Shown: positions 33,348-44,437, numbered from the stretch's first letter. The stretch is DNA of 64,000 nt from Sulfurimonas gotlandica GD1 (GCF_000242915.1 NZ_AFRZ01000001.1:1488001-1552000), one strand, 5' to 3'. The notes: a model not told the origin generated them from the letters alone. Program-made: numbers and translations.

Positions 33348-34118
33348 TTAATTAAATAGAATTAGAAGTAATACACCAAAGATTATTCTATAGATGCCAA
33401 AAGCAACAAAAGTGAATTTTTCCAAAAATACCAAAAAGAGTTTTATAGTCAAATATGCAACAAAAAATGAGACTACAAAACCAACTGCTAAAGTCATCAA
33501 GTTTGCATCGCTAAATTCATGATAATGTTTTAATAAATCATAAGCAGTAACAGCGCTCATAACAGGAAAAGCGAGTAGGAAGCTAAACTCTGCACTGGCT
33601 TTTCTGCTCAGTCCAACTAGTAATGCACCAATGATTGTCGAACCTGCTCTACTTGTTCCAGGAATAAGTGCAAATATTTGAGCAAAACCAATAATGAGAG
33701 ATTGTTTTAAAGTTACTTCTTCGACATCATTAATCAACTTTGTCTCATTTGGTATAAAAAATTTCTCAACAATTAAAAATATCACACCGCCAATGATAAA
33801 CATGATAGCTACAATCTCAATTGAAAAGAGTGCTTTTATTTGTGAAGAAAATATAAAACCAACTACACCAATAGGAAGAAAAGCTAGAAAAACTTTACTC
33901 CATAAATCTATTTTTTTGATAGTGAATTTATCTTTGTAGTTGAAAATAACAGCTAGAATTGCAGCGAATTGAATGATGACTTCGTAAGCTTTTGTTACAC
34001 TTGTCTGGTTTATCCCTAAGAACTCACTGGCAACAATCAGATGCCCTGTAGATGAGATTGGTAAGAACTCCGTAAAGCCCTCTATTACACCTAGAATTAT
34101 CGAATCAAATATTGTCAC
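33348..34118 (-). CDS. uppP: Undecaprenyl-diphosphatase (BacA/UppP)
   Basis: 256 residues from GTG 34118, with AAGGTG upstream. Integral membrane enzyme: '[20 protein letters not shown]' (the E-rich first motif with SSTGH) and '[21 protein letters not shown]' (PGxSRS-type second motif, with Ala in place of the final Ser) form the active site on the periplasmic side. Recycles the lipid carrier used for peptidoglycan and other envelope polymers. Confidence 0.95.
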   Translation of the reverse strand: MTIFDSIILGVIEGFTEFLPISSTGHLIVASEFLGINQTSVTKAYEVIIQFAAILAVIFNYKDKFTIKKIDLWSKVFLAFLPIGVVGFIFSSQIKALFSIEIVAIMFIIGGVIFLIVEKFFIPNETKLINDVEEVTLKQSLIIGFAQIFALIPGTSRAGSTIIGALLVGLSRKASAEFSFLLAFPVMSAVTAYDLLKHYHEFSDANLMTLAVGFVVSFFVAYLTIKLFLVFLEKFTFVAFGIYRIIFGVLLLILFN

Positions 34119-34198
34119 AAAACACCTTTATAAAGAAAAATTTTATTTTACTATGATAGACTTATTCGAACGAAATTTTAGCATATTAAAGAGAAGAT

Positions 34199-34591
34199 AT
34201 GAATGTATTGATTGTAGATGACAGTAAAATAGTAAGGCGTGTTTTATCAAATACAGTACGTCGCTATTTTAAAGCACCAGAATGGAATGAACTGAATCTG
34301 TTTGAAGCAGAAGATGGATTAGAAGCTATGGCGCAGATGAAAAAAGAGAAAGTAGATATCATGCTACTAGATTGGAATATGCCAAATATGACTGGAGAAG
34401 AAGTTGTAGAAGCAGTTCGAGCGAATAAAGATTGGAATAAAACTCGTATAGTAATGGCTACAACAGAGGGTGCAAAAGCAAATGTTTTAAAGATGATAAA
34501 AAAAGGTGCTAATGGCTATATGGTTAAGCCATTTCAAGAAGAAAATATTTTTAAAACACTAGCTAATATTACTGCGCGGATGCCTAAATAA
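34199..34591 (+). CDS. CheY-like single-domain response regulator
   Basis: 130 residues, one receiver domain and nothing else. 'VLIVDDSKIVRRVL' supplies the acidic pair, 'IMLLDWNMPNMTGEE' the phospho-acceptor Asp (about residue 60), 'IVMATTEG' the Thr, and 'GYMVKPFQEENI' the Lys. An unusual 'KAPEWNELNLFEAEDG' insert lengthens the loop after helix 1. Stand-alone gene (GAGAAGAT before ATG); it may act on the flagellar motor or as a phosphate sink, but a partner kinase is not adjacent. Confidence 0.9.
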   Translation: MNVLIVDDSKIVRRVLSNTVRRYFKAPEWNELNLFEAEDGLEAMAQMKKEKVDIMLLDWNMPNMTGEEVVEAVRANKDWNKTRIVMATTEGAKANVLKMIKKGANGYMVKPFQEENIFKTLANITARMPK

Positions 34592-34662
34592 TCCAAAATT
34601 TAAGTTATTTCGATACAATACGAGGTTTTAAATTATAAATATAATCTCGTAGGAATTTTTAC

Positions 34663-35769
34663 ATGCTACTTTTTACGCCTGGACCAACACCAGTACCTCA
34701 GAATGTTCGAAATGCAATGAGTGATGAGACAATGCATCACCGTACCCCAGAATTTGAAGCAATTTTTGAAAAAACAAGAAAGCATCTTTTTAATCTTTTC
34801 AATACTGATGAAGTGATTATGCTTGCATCTAGTGGAACTGGTGCAATGGAAGCAGCGGTAATCAACCTCTGCCATAACACACTTTTAAATGTAAACTCTG
34901 GAAAATTCGGAGAGAGATTTGGAAAAATAGCAGTTGCTAATGGACTAAAAAACGTAGAAATAAAAAATGAGTGGGATATACCAGTAAGTATTGAAGCAAT
35001 TGTAGAGGCTGTAAAAGAAAATAGTAACATTGATGCTATTGCAGTTCAGATAAGTGAATCAGCCGGTGGACTTCGTCATCCAGTTGAAGAATTAGCTAAA
35101 GCAGTGAAAGAGATAAACCCTGATATTATGATTATTGCCGATGGTATTACTGCTGTTGGTGTTGAGAAGATTGACGTTACTAACATCGATTGTCTTATTG
35201 CAGGGAGTCAAAAAGCGCTTATGCTTCCTCCTGGTCTTTCAATTCTTGGACTAAGTACTGCTGCAATTACTAAGATTGGAGCTGGGAAAGGTTACTATTT
35301 TAACCTTGCATCTGAGATAAAAAATCAGAAAAAAAACACAACTGCTTATACGGCGGCAACTACACTCATAATCGGTCTTTTAGAAGTTCTAGAGACTATA
35401 GAAAATGATGGTGGAGTAGAGAAACTTTACAGTGACACTGAACTTAGAGCTACAGCTGTACAAGCTTCACTTGAAGCGATTGGATTACATGTTTATCCGA
35501 GTACTCCTGCTAAATCAATGACAACAATTGATGATGAGAATGCGTCCGAGATTAGAAAACTTTTAAAAGTTGAATTTTCAGTTAATGTAGCTGGTGGACA
35601 AGATCACTTAAATGGAAAAATTTTCCGTATAAATCAGATGGGACTTATCCCAGTTTATGAGATGGCTTGGGTTGTAAATGCAGTTGAGCTAACTCTTTCT
35701 AAGCTTGGCCGTAGAGAATATGATGGAACGGCTAACAAAGTATTTAATGAAATACTATTTCAAAAATAA
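34663..35769 (+). CDS. Class V aminotransferase (serine/alanine-glyoxylate type)
   Basis: 368 residues, PLP-dependent. 'LLFTPGPTPVPQNVRNAM' and 'MHHRTPEFEAIF' are the family's N-terminal signature, 'SSGTGAMEAAV' binds the cofactor phosphate, 'IADGITAVGVE' has the cofactor Asp, and 'LIAGSQKALMLPPG' the Schiff-base Lys (about residue 187). In this phylum the gene is usually annotated as a serine-pyruvate or phosphoserine-type enzyme; the exact substrate is not settled. Runs into hisZ-like and purA genes with short gaps. Confidence 0.9.
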   Translation: MLLFTPGPTPVPQNVRNAMSDETMHHRTPEFEAIFEKTRKHLFNLFNTDEVIMLASSGTGAMEAAVINLCHNTLLNVNSGKFGERFGKIAVANGLKNVEIKNEWDIPVSIEAIVEAVKENSNIDAIAVQISESAGGLRHPVEELAKAVKEINPDIMIIADGITAVGVEKIDVTNIDCLIAGSQKALMLPPGLSILGLSTAAITKIGAGKGYYFNLASEIKNQKKNTTAYTAATTLIIGLLEVLETIENDGGVEKLYSDTELRATAVQASLEAIGLHVYPSTPAKSMTTIDDENASEIRKLLKVEFSVNVAGGQDHLNGKIFRINQMGLIPVYEMAWVVNAVELTLSKLGRREYDGTANKVFNEILFQK

Positions 35770-35780
35770 AGAGACTATAG

Positions 35781-36629
35781 ATGATACTTGAGCACGAAAT
35801 TCCAAATGGTTCTAAACTTTACTTCGGTAAAAGTGCCAAAGCTAAGCGAGATATAGAGAATATTGCAAGTGATATATTAGATGCTAATGGGTTTGAAGAA
35901 ATAGTTACTCCACTATTTTCTTATCATCAGCATCTAAGTATTGCAGATGAAAAAAAGTTGATAAAAGTAAATGATGCAAAAAATAACTCTATTTCTATTC
36001 GTGCAGACTCAACAATAGATGTTGTTCGTATCATCGAGAAAAGACTTGGCAGAAATACACAACACAGAAAGTGGTTTTACATACAACCGGTTTTTACTTA
36101 CCCTACAACAGAGCAGAACCAAATAGGTGCTGAGTTTATGGGTGAGAAAAAACTATCGTCTGTTATGAATATTGCAAATGAAATTTTGAGTAAATTGGAT
36201 GTAAAACCTTTAGTTCAAATATCAAACATAAAAATTCCTAAGATTCTAGTAGGGATGTTTGATGAGTTGACTCTTGATGATTTTAGACATATAAATATTG
36301 AGAAATTTTTAAATCTAAAAGTTGAGTGGTTTGAAAAGCTTATATATCTTCAGTATGTTGAACAGATTGATGAATTATTAGAGATTGTCCCAGAATCTAT
36401 AAAGATTGAATTACTTAAAATGAAAGAATTGAGTGTTGAGACAGCATACGACAATACGGTCTTAGCACCTATGTACTATGCAAAAATGCTTTACTATGAT
36501 GAGTTGTATTTCAGAGTAATAGATAAAAATGAAGTGTACGCTAGAGGTGGAAGATATAAAAATGAAGATCTGACTTCAGTTGGATTTGCAATTTATACAG
36601 ATGCACTTTGTGAAACATTAACTAAATAA
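35781..36629 (+). CDS. hisZ: HisZ-like ATP phosphoribosyltransferase regulatory subunit
   Basis: 282 residues related to the catalytic core of histidyl-tRNA synthetase: 'DIENIASDILDANGFEEIVT' and 'RADSTIDVVRIIEKRL' are class II-like elements, and 'RGGRYKNE' resembles motif 3. No anticodon domain and no tRNA-binding signature, which fits HisZ, the partner of the short HisG that starts histidine synthesis. hisG is not in this window. Lies between the aminotransferase (11-base gap) and purA (25-base gap), an order often kept in Campylobacterota. Confidence 0.8.
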   Translation: MILEHEIPNGSKLYFGKSAKAKRDIENIASDILDANGFEEIVTPLFSYHQHLSIADEKKLIKVNDAKNNSISIRADSTIDVVRIIEKRLGRNTQHRKWFYIQPVFTYPTTEQNQIGAEFMGEKKLSSVMNIANEILSKLDVKPLVQISNIKIPKILVGMFDELTLDDFRHINIEKFLNLKVEWFEKLIYLQYVEQIDELLEIVPESIKIELLKMKELSVETAYDNTVLAPMYYAKMLYYDELYFRVIDKNEVYARGGRYKNEDLTSVGFAIYTDALCETLTK

Positions 36630-36636
36630 ATATTAG

Positions 36637-37902
<1,266 letters not shown>

Positions 37903-37912
37903 GGAAACAGCT

Positions 37913-38335
37913 GTGAAAACTCGCTTTAGTTCATTGGTTAAACTTAAAAAAAGTACAATGGATAAGAGTGAGCGAATCGTTCAAAAAGCCAATGCAGACC
38001 TTAATAGTGCCGCCATGGCACTAGAAATAGCATACCAATCAATCCAAGATATAACACCTCCACAAAGCGGCAATATGAAAGAGTTTATAGCAAACAGAAC
38101 TCTTCTCTCATCTGGACGCGGTATGATAGATCACAACAAAGAATGGGTGGGATTTGCTAAAAATCAGGTAAATCAAGCAAAAGAAAAACTAAAACTTGAT
38201 ATGATTGAGCATGAAAAGTTTAAGCATTTAGAACTTCAAGAGATTGAAAAAGAGATAAAAAAGATAAAACTAAAAGAGATGAAAGACTTAGACGAAGTTG
38301 CTCTAATGACTCACGCTTACAAGGGAAATATTTGA
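37913..38335 (+). CDS. FliJ-like flagellar export chaperone
   Basis: 140 residues from GTG 37913 (AAGGAAAC upstream). Lys/Glu-rich helices throughout, e.g. 'SERIVQKANADLNSAAMALE' and 'HLELQEIEKEIKKIKLKEM', predicted to form an antiparallel coiled coil of FliJ size (about 140-150). FliJ links the export ATPase to the gate. Assignment rests on coiled-coil pattern and on the overlapping MotE-like gene, not on a sharp motif. Confidence 0.6.
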   Translation: MKTRFSSLVKLKKSTMDKSERIVQKANADLNSAAMALEIAYQSIQDITPPQSGNMKEFIANRTLLSSGRGMIDHNKEWVGFAKNQVNQAKEKLKLDMIEHEKFKHLELQEIEKEIKKIKLKEMKDLDEVALMTHAYKGNI

Positions 38336-38841
38336 GACTATTTATATTAGTTATTTTTACTTTTACATCTCTTATGGCACTTCAAACTAGTGATAAGCTT
38401 TTTGAATGTACTGAGATATTTAAAGAGAGAAAGAGCGAGCTTTTAGTTGAACTAGAACGAATAGATGAACAAAAACAAGCTCTAAGTGCTTTAAAAACTG
38501 CCACAGAAGAATTGTTAAAAAAGAAAGAAACTAGGCTAAGTCAAAAAGAAGAAGTAGTAGACAAAAAGCTAAATGAGATTACTACAAAAGAAGACTCAAT
38601 CAAAAAAATGCTTAACAGAAATGAAGAAGTCTTAAAAGAAACAAAAAGCATAAAGATGGATAAAATTGCTCAAACATTTGCTAAAATGAAAGATGCATCT
38701 GCTGCCAATATTCTCTCTGATATGGATCCTAAAGAAGCCGCGTCTATATTGAGTTCTCTTAAACCAAAAACAGTTGGAAAAATATTGACAAAAATGGATC
38801 CAAAAAAAGCATCTGAGCTGACACTACTTTTAGCTAATTGA
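38332..38841 (+). CDS. MotE-like periplasmic flagellar protein
   Basis: 169 residues from TTG 38332, overlapping the preceding stop by four bases. Signal peptide (about 1-16, 'FTFTSLMAL'), a long coiled coil (about 25-110) and a C-terminal MgtE-N-like repeat region: 'ANILSDMDPKEAASILSSLK' and 'VGKILTKMDPKKASELTLLL'. This layout is that of MotE, a periplasmic chaperone for stator-associated MotC. With the FliJ-like gene upstream this is a small flagellar pair placed between purA and carA. Confidence 0.75.
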   Translation: MRLFILVIFTFTSLMALQTSDKLFECTEIFKERKSELLVELERIDEQKQALSALKTATEELLKKKETRLSQKEEVVDKKLNEITTKEDSIKKMLNRNEEVLKETKSIKMDKIAQTFAKMKDASAANILSDMDPKEAASILSSLKPKTVGKILTKMDPKKASELTLLLAN

Positions 38842-38914
38842 TACAAGGCATAATCAAACTCTAATCATAATTACTGTAAAATGCATAAATTATTTTAACA
38901 ACTAGGGTCTATCG

Positions 38915-39466
38915 ATGAAAATATCACTAAAAGCTGTACCTCATATATCTAATAAAATCGCAATTGATTTAAATAAGAGTGGTGTTGTTACGATGACAAA
39001 AGGGCTAGAAGCTGTCGCACATGAGGCTGAAAAAATACTTATTCACAATGTGAAACAAGAGATGGCACTAGAAGATAAAGCTGGTGAAATCTGTGATGAT
39101 AATGAAGAAGAGATAGAGTTTATGCTTGCTGATGAGAGACAGCTTTTCTTTATGATAAAGAAAAAACTTGCTCCTGAATTTGGTGTAATACTAAACTATG
39201 AAGAGAGATACTCAGATATTTCTCATAAAATTTTAGATGAACTTTATGAAGAAGATCTGATTCATTTTGAAGTTACAGAAAATAGAATTAAAAATATTAT
39301 CTACGGTGCAATAACATCTTTTATAGCAGATGCTTCTGAGCTAGACGAAGCAGTTATGAATAAGATAAGATCATATAAAAAGAGATATATTCCGGGAACT
39401 GACGAGTTTGAAATTTTATATGAAAAAATTTATAGAGAAGAGTTAATAAAAAGAGGTATGGAGTAA
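38915..39466 (+). CDS. DUF507 family protein
   Basis: 183 residues, acidic and helical, with no signal or membrane segment. Two related halves (around 'KNVKQEMALEDKAGEICDD' type and 'EERYSDISHKILDELYEED') fit the DUF507 family, of unknown function and frequent next to carA in Campylobacterota. The carA start follows its stop directly, so the two are co-translated. Family call from general pattern; moderate confidence. Confidence 0.65.
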   Translation: MKISLKAVPHISNKIAIDLNKSGVVTMTKGLEAVAHEAEKILIHNVKQEMALEDKAGEICDDNEEEIEFMLADERQLFFMIKKKLAPEFGVILNYEERYSDISHKILDELYEEDLIHFEVTENRIKNIIYGAITSFIADASELDEAVMNKIRSYKKRYIPGTDEFEILYEKIYREELIKRGME

Positions 39467-40612
39467 ATGCAAATGAGTGAAGTGTCAAAAAAAGTATATG
39501 TTTATCTTGAAAATGGAACCTTTTTAGAAGCAAATAGTTTTGGTGCTGATGATACAGTAGTCGGTGAAATAGTTTTTAATACATCTATGAGTGGTTACCA
39601 AGAGATTATGTCTGATCCATCTTATGCAGGTCAGTTCGTTACGTTTACAATGCCAGAGATTGGTAACGTTGGTGTAAATGATCAAGATATGGAGAGCTCA
39701 AAAGCACACGCTAAAGGCATGATAGTTAGAAAATATCAAGCAAGGTATTCTAACTTTAGAGCAGAGGAATCATTAAACGCTTTTTTAATTAAGCATAACA
39801 TTATGGGTATATGCGACATTGATACGAGATTCTTAACAAAGATGATTAGAAACGAAGGTGCTATGATGATGGTAGCTTCTACAAGTATCAGCGATAAAGA
39901 TGAACTAAAGAAAATTTTAGAAAACTCTCCTCGTATTGAAGATGTCAACTACATAGAGCAGGTAAGTACAAAAAAAGCCTATAAACATGAAACTTCAACT
40001 TACTCTTATCGTGAATTTGAATATGAAGCAGCTCCAACTGCAAAAGCAAATATAGCAGTAATAGATTTTGGTGTTAAGCGTAATATTTTAAATGAAATAG
40101 TTAGTGCAGGCATTGGTGTTGAAGTTATACCAAATGACTTTAGTGCAGATGACTTAATTGCTAAATATAACGATAAATCAATTGATGGTGTCTTCTTATC
40201 AAATGGTCCAGGTGATCCTCTTGTTTTAAAAAAAGAGCAAGAACAAATCAAAAAACTAATAGTTGCTAAAATTCCTATGTTTGGTATCTGTTTAGGTCAT
40301 CAACTGCTTTCAATCTCTCACGGTTATGACACGTTTAAGCTTAAGTTCGGTCATCACGGTGGAAATCACCCTGTAAAGAATATAAAAACAGGTTTAGTTG
40401 AAATTACAGCTCAGAATCATAATTATAATGTACCTGATAATATTGTAGAAATCGCAGAAGTTACACACACTAATCTTTTCGATAATACTATAGAAGGTTT
40501 AAGATATAATGATTCACCAATCTTCTCAGTTCAACACCATCCAGAGGCTAGTCCTGGGCCAAAAGAGAGTAAATATATTTTCTCAGAGTTTCTATCTCTA
40601 ATCAAAAGATAA
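39467..40612 (+). CDS. carA: Carbamoyl-phosphate synthase small subunit
   Basis: 381 residues. N-terminal domain 'YQEIMSDPSYAGQFVTFTMP' and the C-terminal class I glutamine amidotransferase with catalytic Cys in 'MFGICLGHQLLS' and His/Glu in 'FSVQHHPEASPGP'. Supplies ammonia to the large subunit (not in window) for pyrimidine and arginine synthesis. Two ATGs (39467 and 39473) are possible; GGAG lies 3 and 9 bases upstream respectively, so the second may be the real start. Confidence 0.95.
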   Translation: MQMSEVSKKVYVYLENGTFLEANSFGADDTVVGEIVFNTSMSGYQEIMSDPSYAGQFVTFTMPEIGNVGVNDQDMESSKAHAKGMIVRKYQARYSNFRAEESLNAFLIKHNIMGICDIDTRFLTKMIRNEGAMMMVASTSISDKDELKKILENSPRIEDVNYIEQVSTKKAYKHETSTYSYREFEYEAAPTAKANIAVIDFGVKRNILNEIVSAGIGVEVIPNDFSADDLIAKYNDKSIDGVFLSNGPGDPLVLKKEQEQIKKLIVAKIPMFGICLGHQLLSISHGYDTFKLKFGHHGGNHPVKNIKTGLVEITAQNHNYNVPDNIVEIAEVTHTNLFDNTIEGLRYNDSPIFSVQHHPEASPGPKESKYIFSEFLSLIKR

Positions 40613-40613
40613 T

Positions 40614-40635
40614 ATAGATGCCTCTTGGCATCTAT
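40614..40635 (+). terminator. Hairpin after carA
   Basis: ATAGATGCC and GGCATCTAT form a perfect 9-bp stem with a TCTT loop two bases after the carA stop. A T-rich tail is weak (TAGTAC), so termination strength is uncertain. Confidence 0.6.
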
Positions 40636-40855
40636 TAGTACACAAAACAATACATCTTTCTAAAACACTTTCTTAAAGTTATATAAAATTACAAAAGTAA
40701 ACAAAAAACTAATAAAAAAACGAATTTGTCACGAAATAGTCACTTTTTAAGATACTTTAAACTTTTCTATGGCTATAGTAGCACTGTTAATTAGTCTAAT
40801 TATTTAATTTTATTTAATTAGTCTTAATTGCTTTGAATCTTTAAGGAGGCTATAT
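40636..40855 (+). promoter_or_regulatory. Leader region of the cbb3 operon
   Basis: No gene in this 220-base AT-rich stretch. TATAGT at 40774-40779 is a possible -10 box. AAGGAGG directly before the ccoN ATG is a full ribosome site. No regulator site is recognised with confidence. Confidence 0.4.
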
Positions 40856-42349
40856 ATGGAGAATCGTCCATTAGAGTACGACTATACGGTTGCAAAGATG
40901 TTCATGTTCACAACAATTATTTTAGGAATTGTTGGTATGCTCATCGGTGTAATTCTAGCTTTTCAACTTGCTTATCCAGGACTAAATACAGTTCTAGGTG
41001 AAGGTTTAGCTGAATACACTAACTTTAGTCGTCTTCGTCCATTGCATACAGATGCAATAATATTTGGTTTTACACTAAGTGGTATTTTTTCTACTTGGTA
41101 TTATGTTGGTCAGCGTGTTCTAAAAGTATCAATGGCAGAGTCAAAACTGTTGATGGTTTTAGGTAAATTACACTTTTGGTTATATTTAGTAGGTGTTGCA
41201 GCTGTTGTTGTTTCACTGTTTGCTGGTGTAACAACTTCAAAAGAGTATGCTGAATTTGAGTGGCCAATCGATATCGCTATCGTTATCGTATGGGTAATAT
41301 GGGGTATGGGTGTATTCGGTCTTATTGGTATTCGCCGTGAAAAATCACTTTATATTTCAATTTGGTACTATATTGCTACTTTCTTAGGTATAGCAATGCT
41401 TTATCTTTTCAACAACATGGAGATACCTACAATTTTAGGTGCTGCTGCTGATGGAACAAGTGGACATGGTGCATGGTATCATTCAGTATCTATGTATGCT
41501 GGTACAAATGATGCACTAGTTGAGTGGTGGTATGGTCACAATGCAGTTGCATTTGGTTTTACTGTTCCTATTGTTGCTATGATTTATTACTTTTTACCAA
41601 AAGAGTCTGGTCAAGCAATCTATTCATATAAGTTATCATTACTTTCTTTTTGGGGATTAATGTTCGTATATCTATGGGCTGGTGGTCACCACTTATTATA
41701 CTCAACTGTTCCAGATTGGATGCAGACTATGGGTTCAATATTCTCAGTAATTCTGATTCTTCCTTCATGGGGTTCAGCGATTAATATGCTTCTTACAATG
41801 AAGGGTGAGTGGCAGCAAGTTGCAGCTTCTCCATTGATTAAGTTTATGGTTCTTGGTTCAACATTCTATATGTTCTCAACATTAGAAGGTCCTATTCAAG
41901 CAATTAAATCTGTTAATGCTATTGCACACTTTACTGACTGGATTGTTGGTCACGTTCATGATGGTACACTTGGTTGGGTTGGCTTTATGATTATGGCTGC
42001 ACTTTTCCATATGGCTCCTCGTGTATTCAAGCGTGAGATATATTCTAAGTCTTTAATGGCTACACAATTCTGGATTCAAACTTTAGGTATCGTTTTATAC
42101 TTTACTTCTATGTGGATCGGTGGAATTACTCAAGGTATGATGTGGCGTGCTCACGATGAATTTGGTAACTTAGCTTACTCATTCATTGATACAGTTACTG
42201 TTTTACATCCTTACTACACTATTCGTGGTGTCGGTGGATTATTATACTTAGTTGGTTTCTTGATGTTTGCTTATAACATTTATAAAACTATGTCTGCTCG
42301 CCCTGTTGAAGAGTCTGAGCTACAAAATGCTACGCCTATGGGCGCATAA
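40856..42349 (+). CDS. ccoN: cbb3-type cytochrome c oxidase subunit I
   Basis: 497 residues, about 12 membrane helices. Haem and copper ligand His are in 'RLRPLHTDAIIFGF', 'EWWYGHNAVAFGFTVP', 'YLWAGGHHLLYSTVPDW' and 'HFTDWIVGHVHDGTLGW'. The high-affinity terminal oxidase reduces O2 to water in the inner membrane at low oxygen. First gene of an eight-gene cluster that ends with fixH. Confidence 0.97.
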   Translation: MENRPLEYDYTVAKMFMFTTIILGIVGMLIGVILAFQLAYPGLNTVLGEGLAEYTNFSRLRPLHTDAIIFGFTLSGIFSTWYYVGQRVLKVSMAESKLLMVLGKLHFWLYLVGVAAVVVSLFAGVTTSKEYAEFEWPIDIAIVIVWVIWGMGVFGLIGIRREKSLYISIWYYIATFLGIAMLYLFNNMEIPTILGAAADGTSGHGAWYHSVSMYAGTNDALVEWWYGHNAVAFGFTVPIVAMIYYFLPKESGQAIYSYKLSLLSFWGLMFVYLWAGGHHLLYSTVPDWMQTMGSIFSVILILPSWGSAINMLLTMKGEWQQVAASPLIKFMVLGSTFYMFSTLEGPIQAIKSVNAIAHFTDWIVGHVHDGTLGWVGFMIMAALFHMAPRVFKREIYSKSLMATQFWIQTLGIVLYFTSMWIGGITQGMMWRAHDEFGNLAYSFIDTVTVLHPYYTIRGVGGLLYLVGFLMFAYNIYKTMSARPVEESELQNATPMGA

Positions 42350-42364
42350 TAGAAAGGATTTAAT

Positions 42365-43057
42365 ATGTTTCATTGGTTAGAAAAACATCCGTTCTTTTTT
42401 GCGGTAGGTGTGTTTTTAGTGATTTCGTTTGCGGGTTTAGTTGAAATTCTTCCAAACTTTGCTCAAGCATCTCGTCCAGTAATCGGTACTACTCCATACT
42501 CTACTTTAGAGTTAGCAGGTCGTCACGTTTACATTAAGAACAGCTGTAATGCATGTCATTCACAACTTGTTCGTCCATTTAAATCAGAAACTGACCGTTA
42601 CGGTCACTACTCTTTAAGTGGTGAGTATGCATATGATCGTCCATTCCTATGGGGTTCAAAAAGAACTGGTCCAGATTTAATGCGTGTAGGTAACTACCGT
42701 ACTACTGACTGGCACGAGAATCATATGAAAGATCCAGCTGGTGTTGTTCCAGGTTCTATTATGCCTGCATACCGTTGGATGTTTACTAATGCTGCTGATA
42801 TTGACACTGCTTTTGCAGAACAATTAACAATAGCACAGTTCTTTTCAGTTCCTTATAACAAACCAGTTCCTATGAAAGATGGGTCTACTGCGGTTGTTAA
42901 AATGGGTTCTAGTGTTGCAGAAGCAAATGCTTTAGCTTTAGCTGAAGCAAAAGTAATTGCAGCAGACATGAAAGATCAAGATGTTAAAGATGCAGTAGCT
43001 AATGGTAAAATACCTGAAATAGTTGCTTTAATTGCATATTTAAACTGTCTTAAATAG
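42365..43057 (+). CDS. ccoO: cbb3-type cytochrome c oxidase subunit II (mono-haem)
   Basis: 230 residues: one N-terminal membrane anchor ('FFFAVGVFLVISFAGLVEIL') and a periplasmic cytochrome c domain with haem motif in 'NSCNACHSQLVRPFKSE'. 'GTTPYSTLELAGRHVYI' is the CcoO signature; Met in 'SIMPAYRWMF' is the likely distal ligand. Passes electrons from CcoP to CcoN. Confidence 0.97.
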   Translation: MFHWLEKHPFFFAVGVFLVISFAGLVEILPNFAQASRPVIGTTPYSTLELAGRHVYIKNSCNACHSQLVRPFKSETDRYGHYSLSGEYAYDRPFLWGSKRTGPDLMRVGNYRTTDWHENHMKDPAGVVPGSIMPAYRWMFTNAADIDTAFAEQLTIAQFFSVPYNKPVPMKDGSTAVVKMGSSVAEANALALAEAKVIAADMKDQDVKDAVANGKIPEIVALIAYLNCLK

Positions 43058-43069
43058 TAAAGGATTATA

Positions 43070-43273
43070 GTGGATATTGCACAATTACAGGCTTATGGTT
43101 ATTTTACGCTAGTACTTTTACTGGTAGTTGGACTCTATGGTTATATTTACCATCTGTACACTAAAAGAAAAGATGCTGATGGTATTGACTATGAGAAGTA
43201 TAGCAATATGGCACTACACGATGATATAGATGATACTCCGGTACTGTCTAAATCAGATGATAAAGAGAAATAG
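43070..43273 (+). CDS. ccoQ: cbb3 oxidase small subunit CcoQ
   Basis: 67 residues from GTG 43070 (AAGGA upstream). One membrane helix ('YFTLVLLLVVGLYGYIYHLY') and an acidic cytoplasmic tail, the usual CcoQ layout. In other bacteria it stabilises the complex. Between ccoO and ccoP with gaps of 12 and 9 bases. Confidence 0.88.
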   Translation: MDIAQLQAYGYFTLVLLLVVGLYGYIYHLYTKRKDADGIDYEKYSNMALHDDIDDTPVLSKSDDKEK

Positions 43274-43282
43274 GAGAGATAT

Positions 43283-44206
43283 ATGAATAAGCTTTATCTT
43301 GGGGGAATTATCTTTGCTGCTTTAATGCTACTATTGACTTACTTGTCTATAGCTGGTTCTGAGGGTGGTTTAAATGGTGATATCGTCAATATGCTTGCAG
43401 TTACAGGGGCGGTTGCACTTGTAATAATTACAGTTTTTGTAGTTATCAAGTATGTTCGTCAAATGCAAACTGATACTGCTGATGGTCAGCTTGCTGATGA
43501 GCAGTGGGATGGCATTGGTGAGTATTTAAATGAGTTGCCTATGGGTTGGGCAATTATGTTCTTTTTACTTATTGTTTGGGGTATGTGGTATATGATAGCT
43601 GGTTATCCTGTAAATTCATATTCACAAATCGGTGAGTATAATGAAGATACGGCAGCACATAATGCTAAATTTGAAACACAGTATGGTTCTATTACTGGTG
43701 ACAGATTAGTTGAAATGGGTGAGTCAGTATTTATTGCAGAGTGTAAAATCTGTCACGGTCTTAAGGCTGATGGTATTGATGGTAAAGCTGCAAATCTTAA
43801 TAAAAGAATTGAAGCTAAGGTAGTTAAATTTGCTGTAGAAAATGGTTCGAATAATCATTTACTAGGTTCTGAAATGCCAATGCCTGATCGTAATGGTCTT
43901 TTCAATGGTAACACAGGCGCTTTAATTACTGATGCTGAGATCGATGCAGTTTCTGCTTATGTTGCAAATGGTATGACTGGCGCTGGCGCTGACATATTTG
44001 TTGGAACTTGTGCAGCTTGTCACGGTGAAGATGGTAAGGGTATGGAATACGTAGCACCAAGTATCGCTACATTTACTCCAGCACTTGTTACTAACGTTCT
44101 TAACCATGGTAAAAAAGGTGTTATCGGTAAAATGCCAGCATTTGATAGATTAAATGCTAAGCAAAAAGAAGCTGTTGGTGCATACATCACTAGCTTAAGT
44201 AAATAA
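43283..44206 (+). CDS. ccoP: cbb3-type cytochrome c oxidase subunit III (di-haem)
   Basis: 307 residues. Two N-terminal membrane helices, an extended loop containing 'DGIGEYLNELPMGWAIMFFL' (CcoP N-terminal signature), and two cytochrome c domains with haem motifs in 'AECKICHGLKADG' (about residue 155) and 'GTCAACHGEDGKG' (about 245). Accepts electrons from soluble periplasmic cytochromes such as the one at 6749. AGGAG precedes the ATG. Confidence 0.97.
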   Translation: MNKLYLGGIIFAALMLLLTYLSIAGSEGGLNGDIVNMLAVTGAVALVIITVFVVIKYVRQMQTDTADGQLADEQWDGIGEYLNELPMGWAIMFFLLIVWGMWYMIAGYPVNSYSQIGEYNEDTAAHNAKFETQYGSITGDRLVEMGESVFIAECKICHGLKADGIDGKAANLNKRIEAKVVKFAVENGSNNHLLGSEMPMPDRNGLFNGNTGALITDAEIDAVSAYVANGMTGAGADIFVGTCAACHGEDGKGMEYVAPSIATFTPALVTNVLNHGKKGVIGKMPAFDRLNAKQKEAVGAYITSLSK

Positions 44207-44216
44207 GGAGTCAGGT

Positions 44217-44426
44217 ATGAATGAAAATAGAAGCGTATTTGCTCTTGACGGTATAACTGGTATGTTAATTGCAACAGTATTATTGCTAACTATCCTTGTT
44301 ACTCTAACAGTGCTTGGTCTTGGTGTGCAGAATGCTAATGCTGCTAATTATTACGAAGTTAAAAATGAAAATACAATAAAAATGTTCGGTTCTTCAAGAG
44401 CCGATCATATTGTTGATGTAAAGTAA
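44217..44426 (+). CDS. DUF4006 family small membrane protein
   Basis: 69 residues with one membrane helix ('GMLIATVLLLTILVTLTVLG') and a soluble tail. Ten bases after ccoP with AAGGAG, so clearly in the oxidase operon. DUF4006 proteins are found next to ccoNOQP in Campylobacterota; an assembly or stability role is inferred from position only. Confidence 0.8.
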   Translation: MNENRSVFALDGITGMLIATVLLLTILVTLTVLGLGVQNANAANYYEVKNENTIKMFGSSRADHIVDVK

Positions 44427-44437
44427 GGGAGTAAATT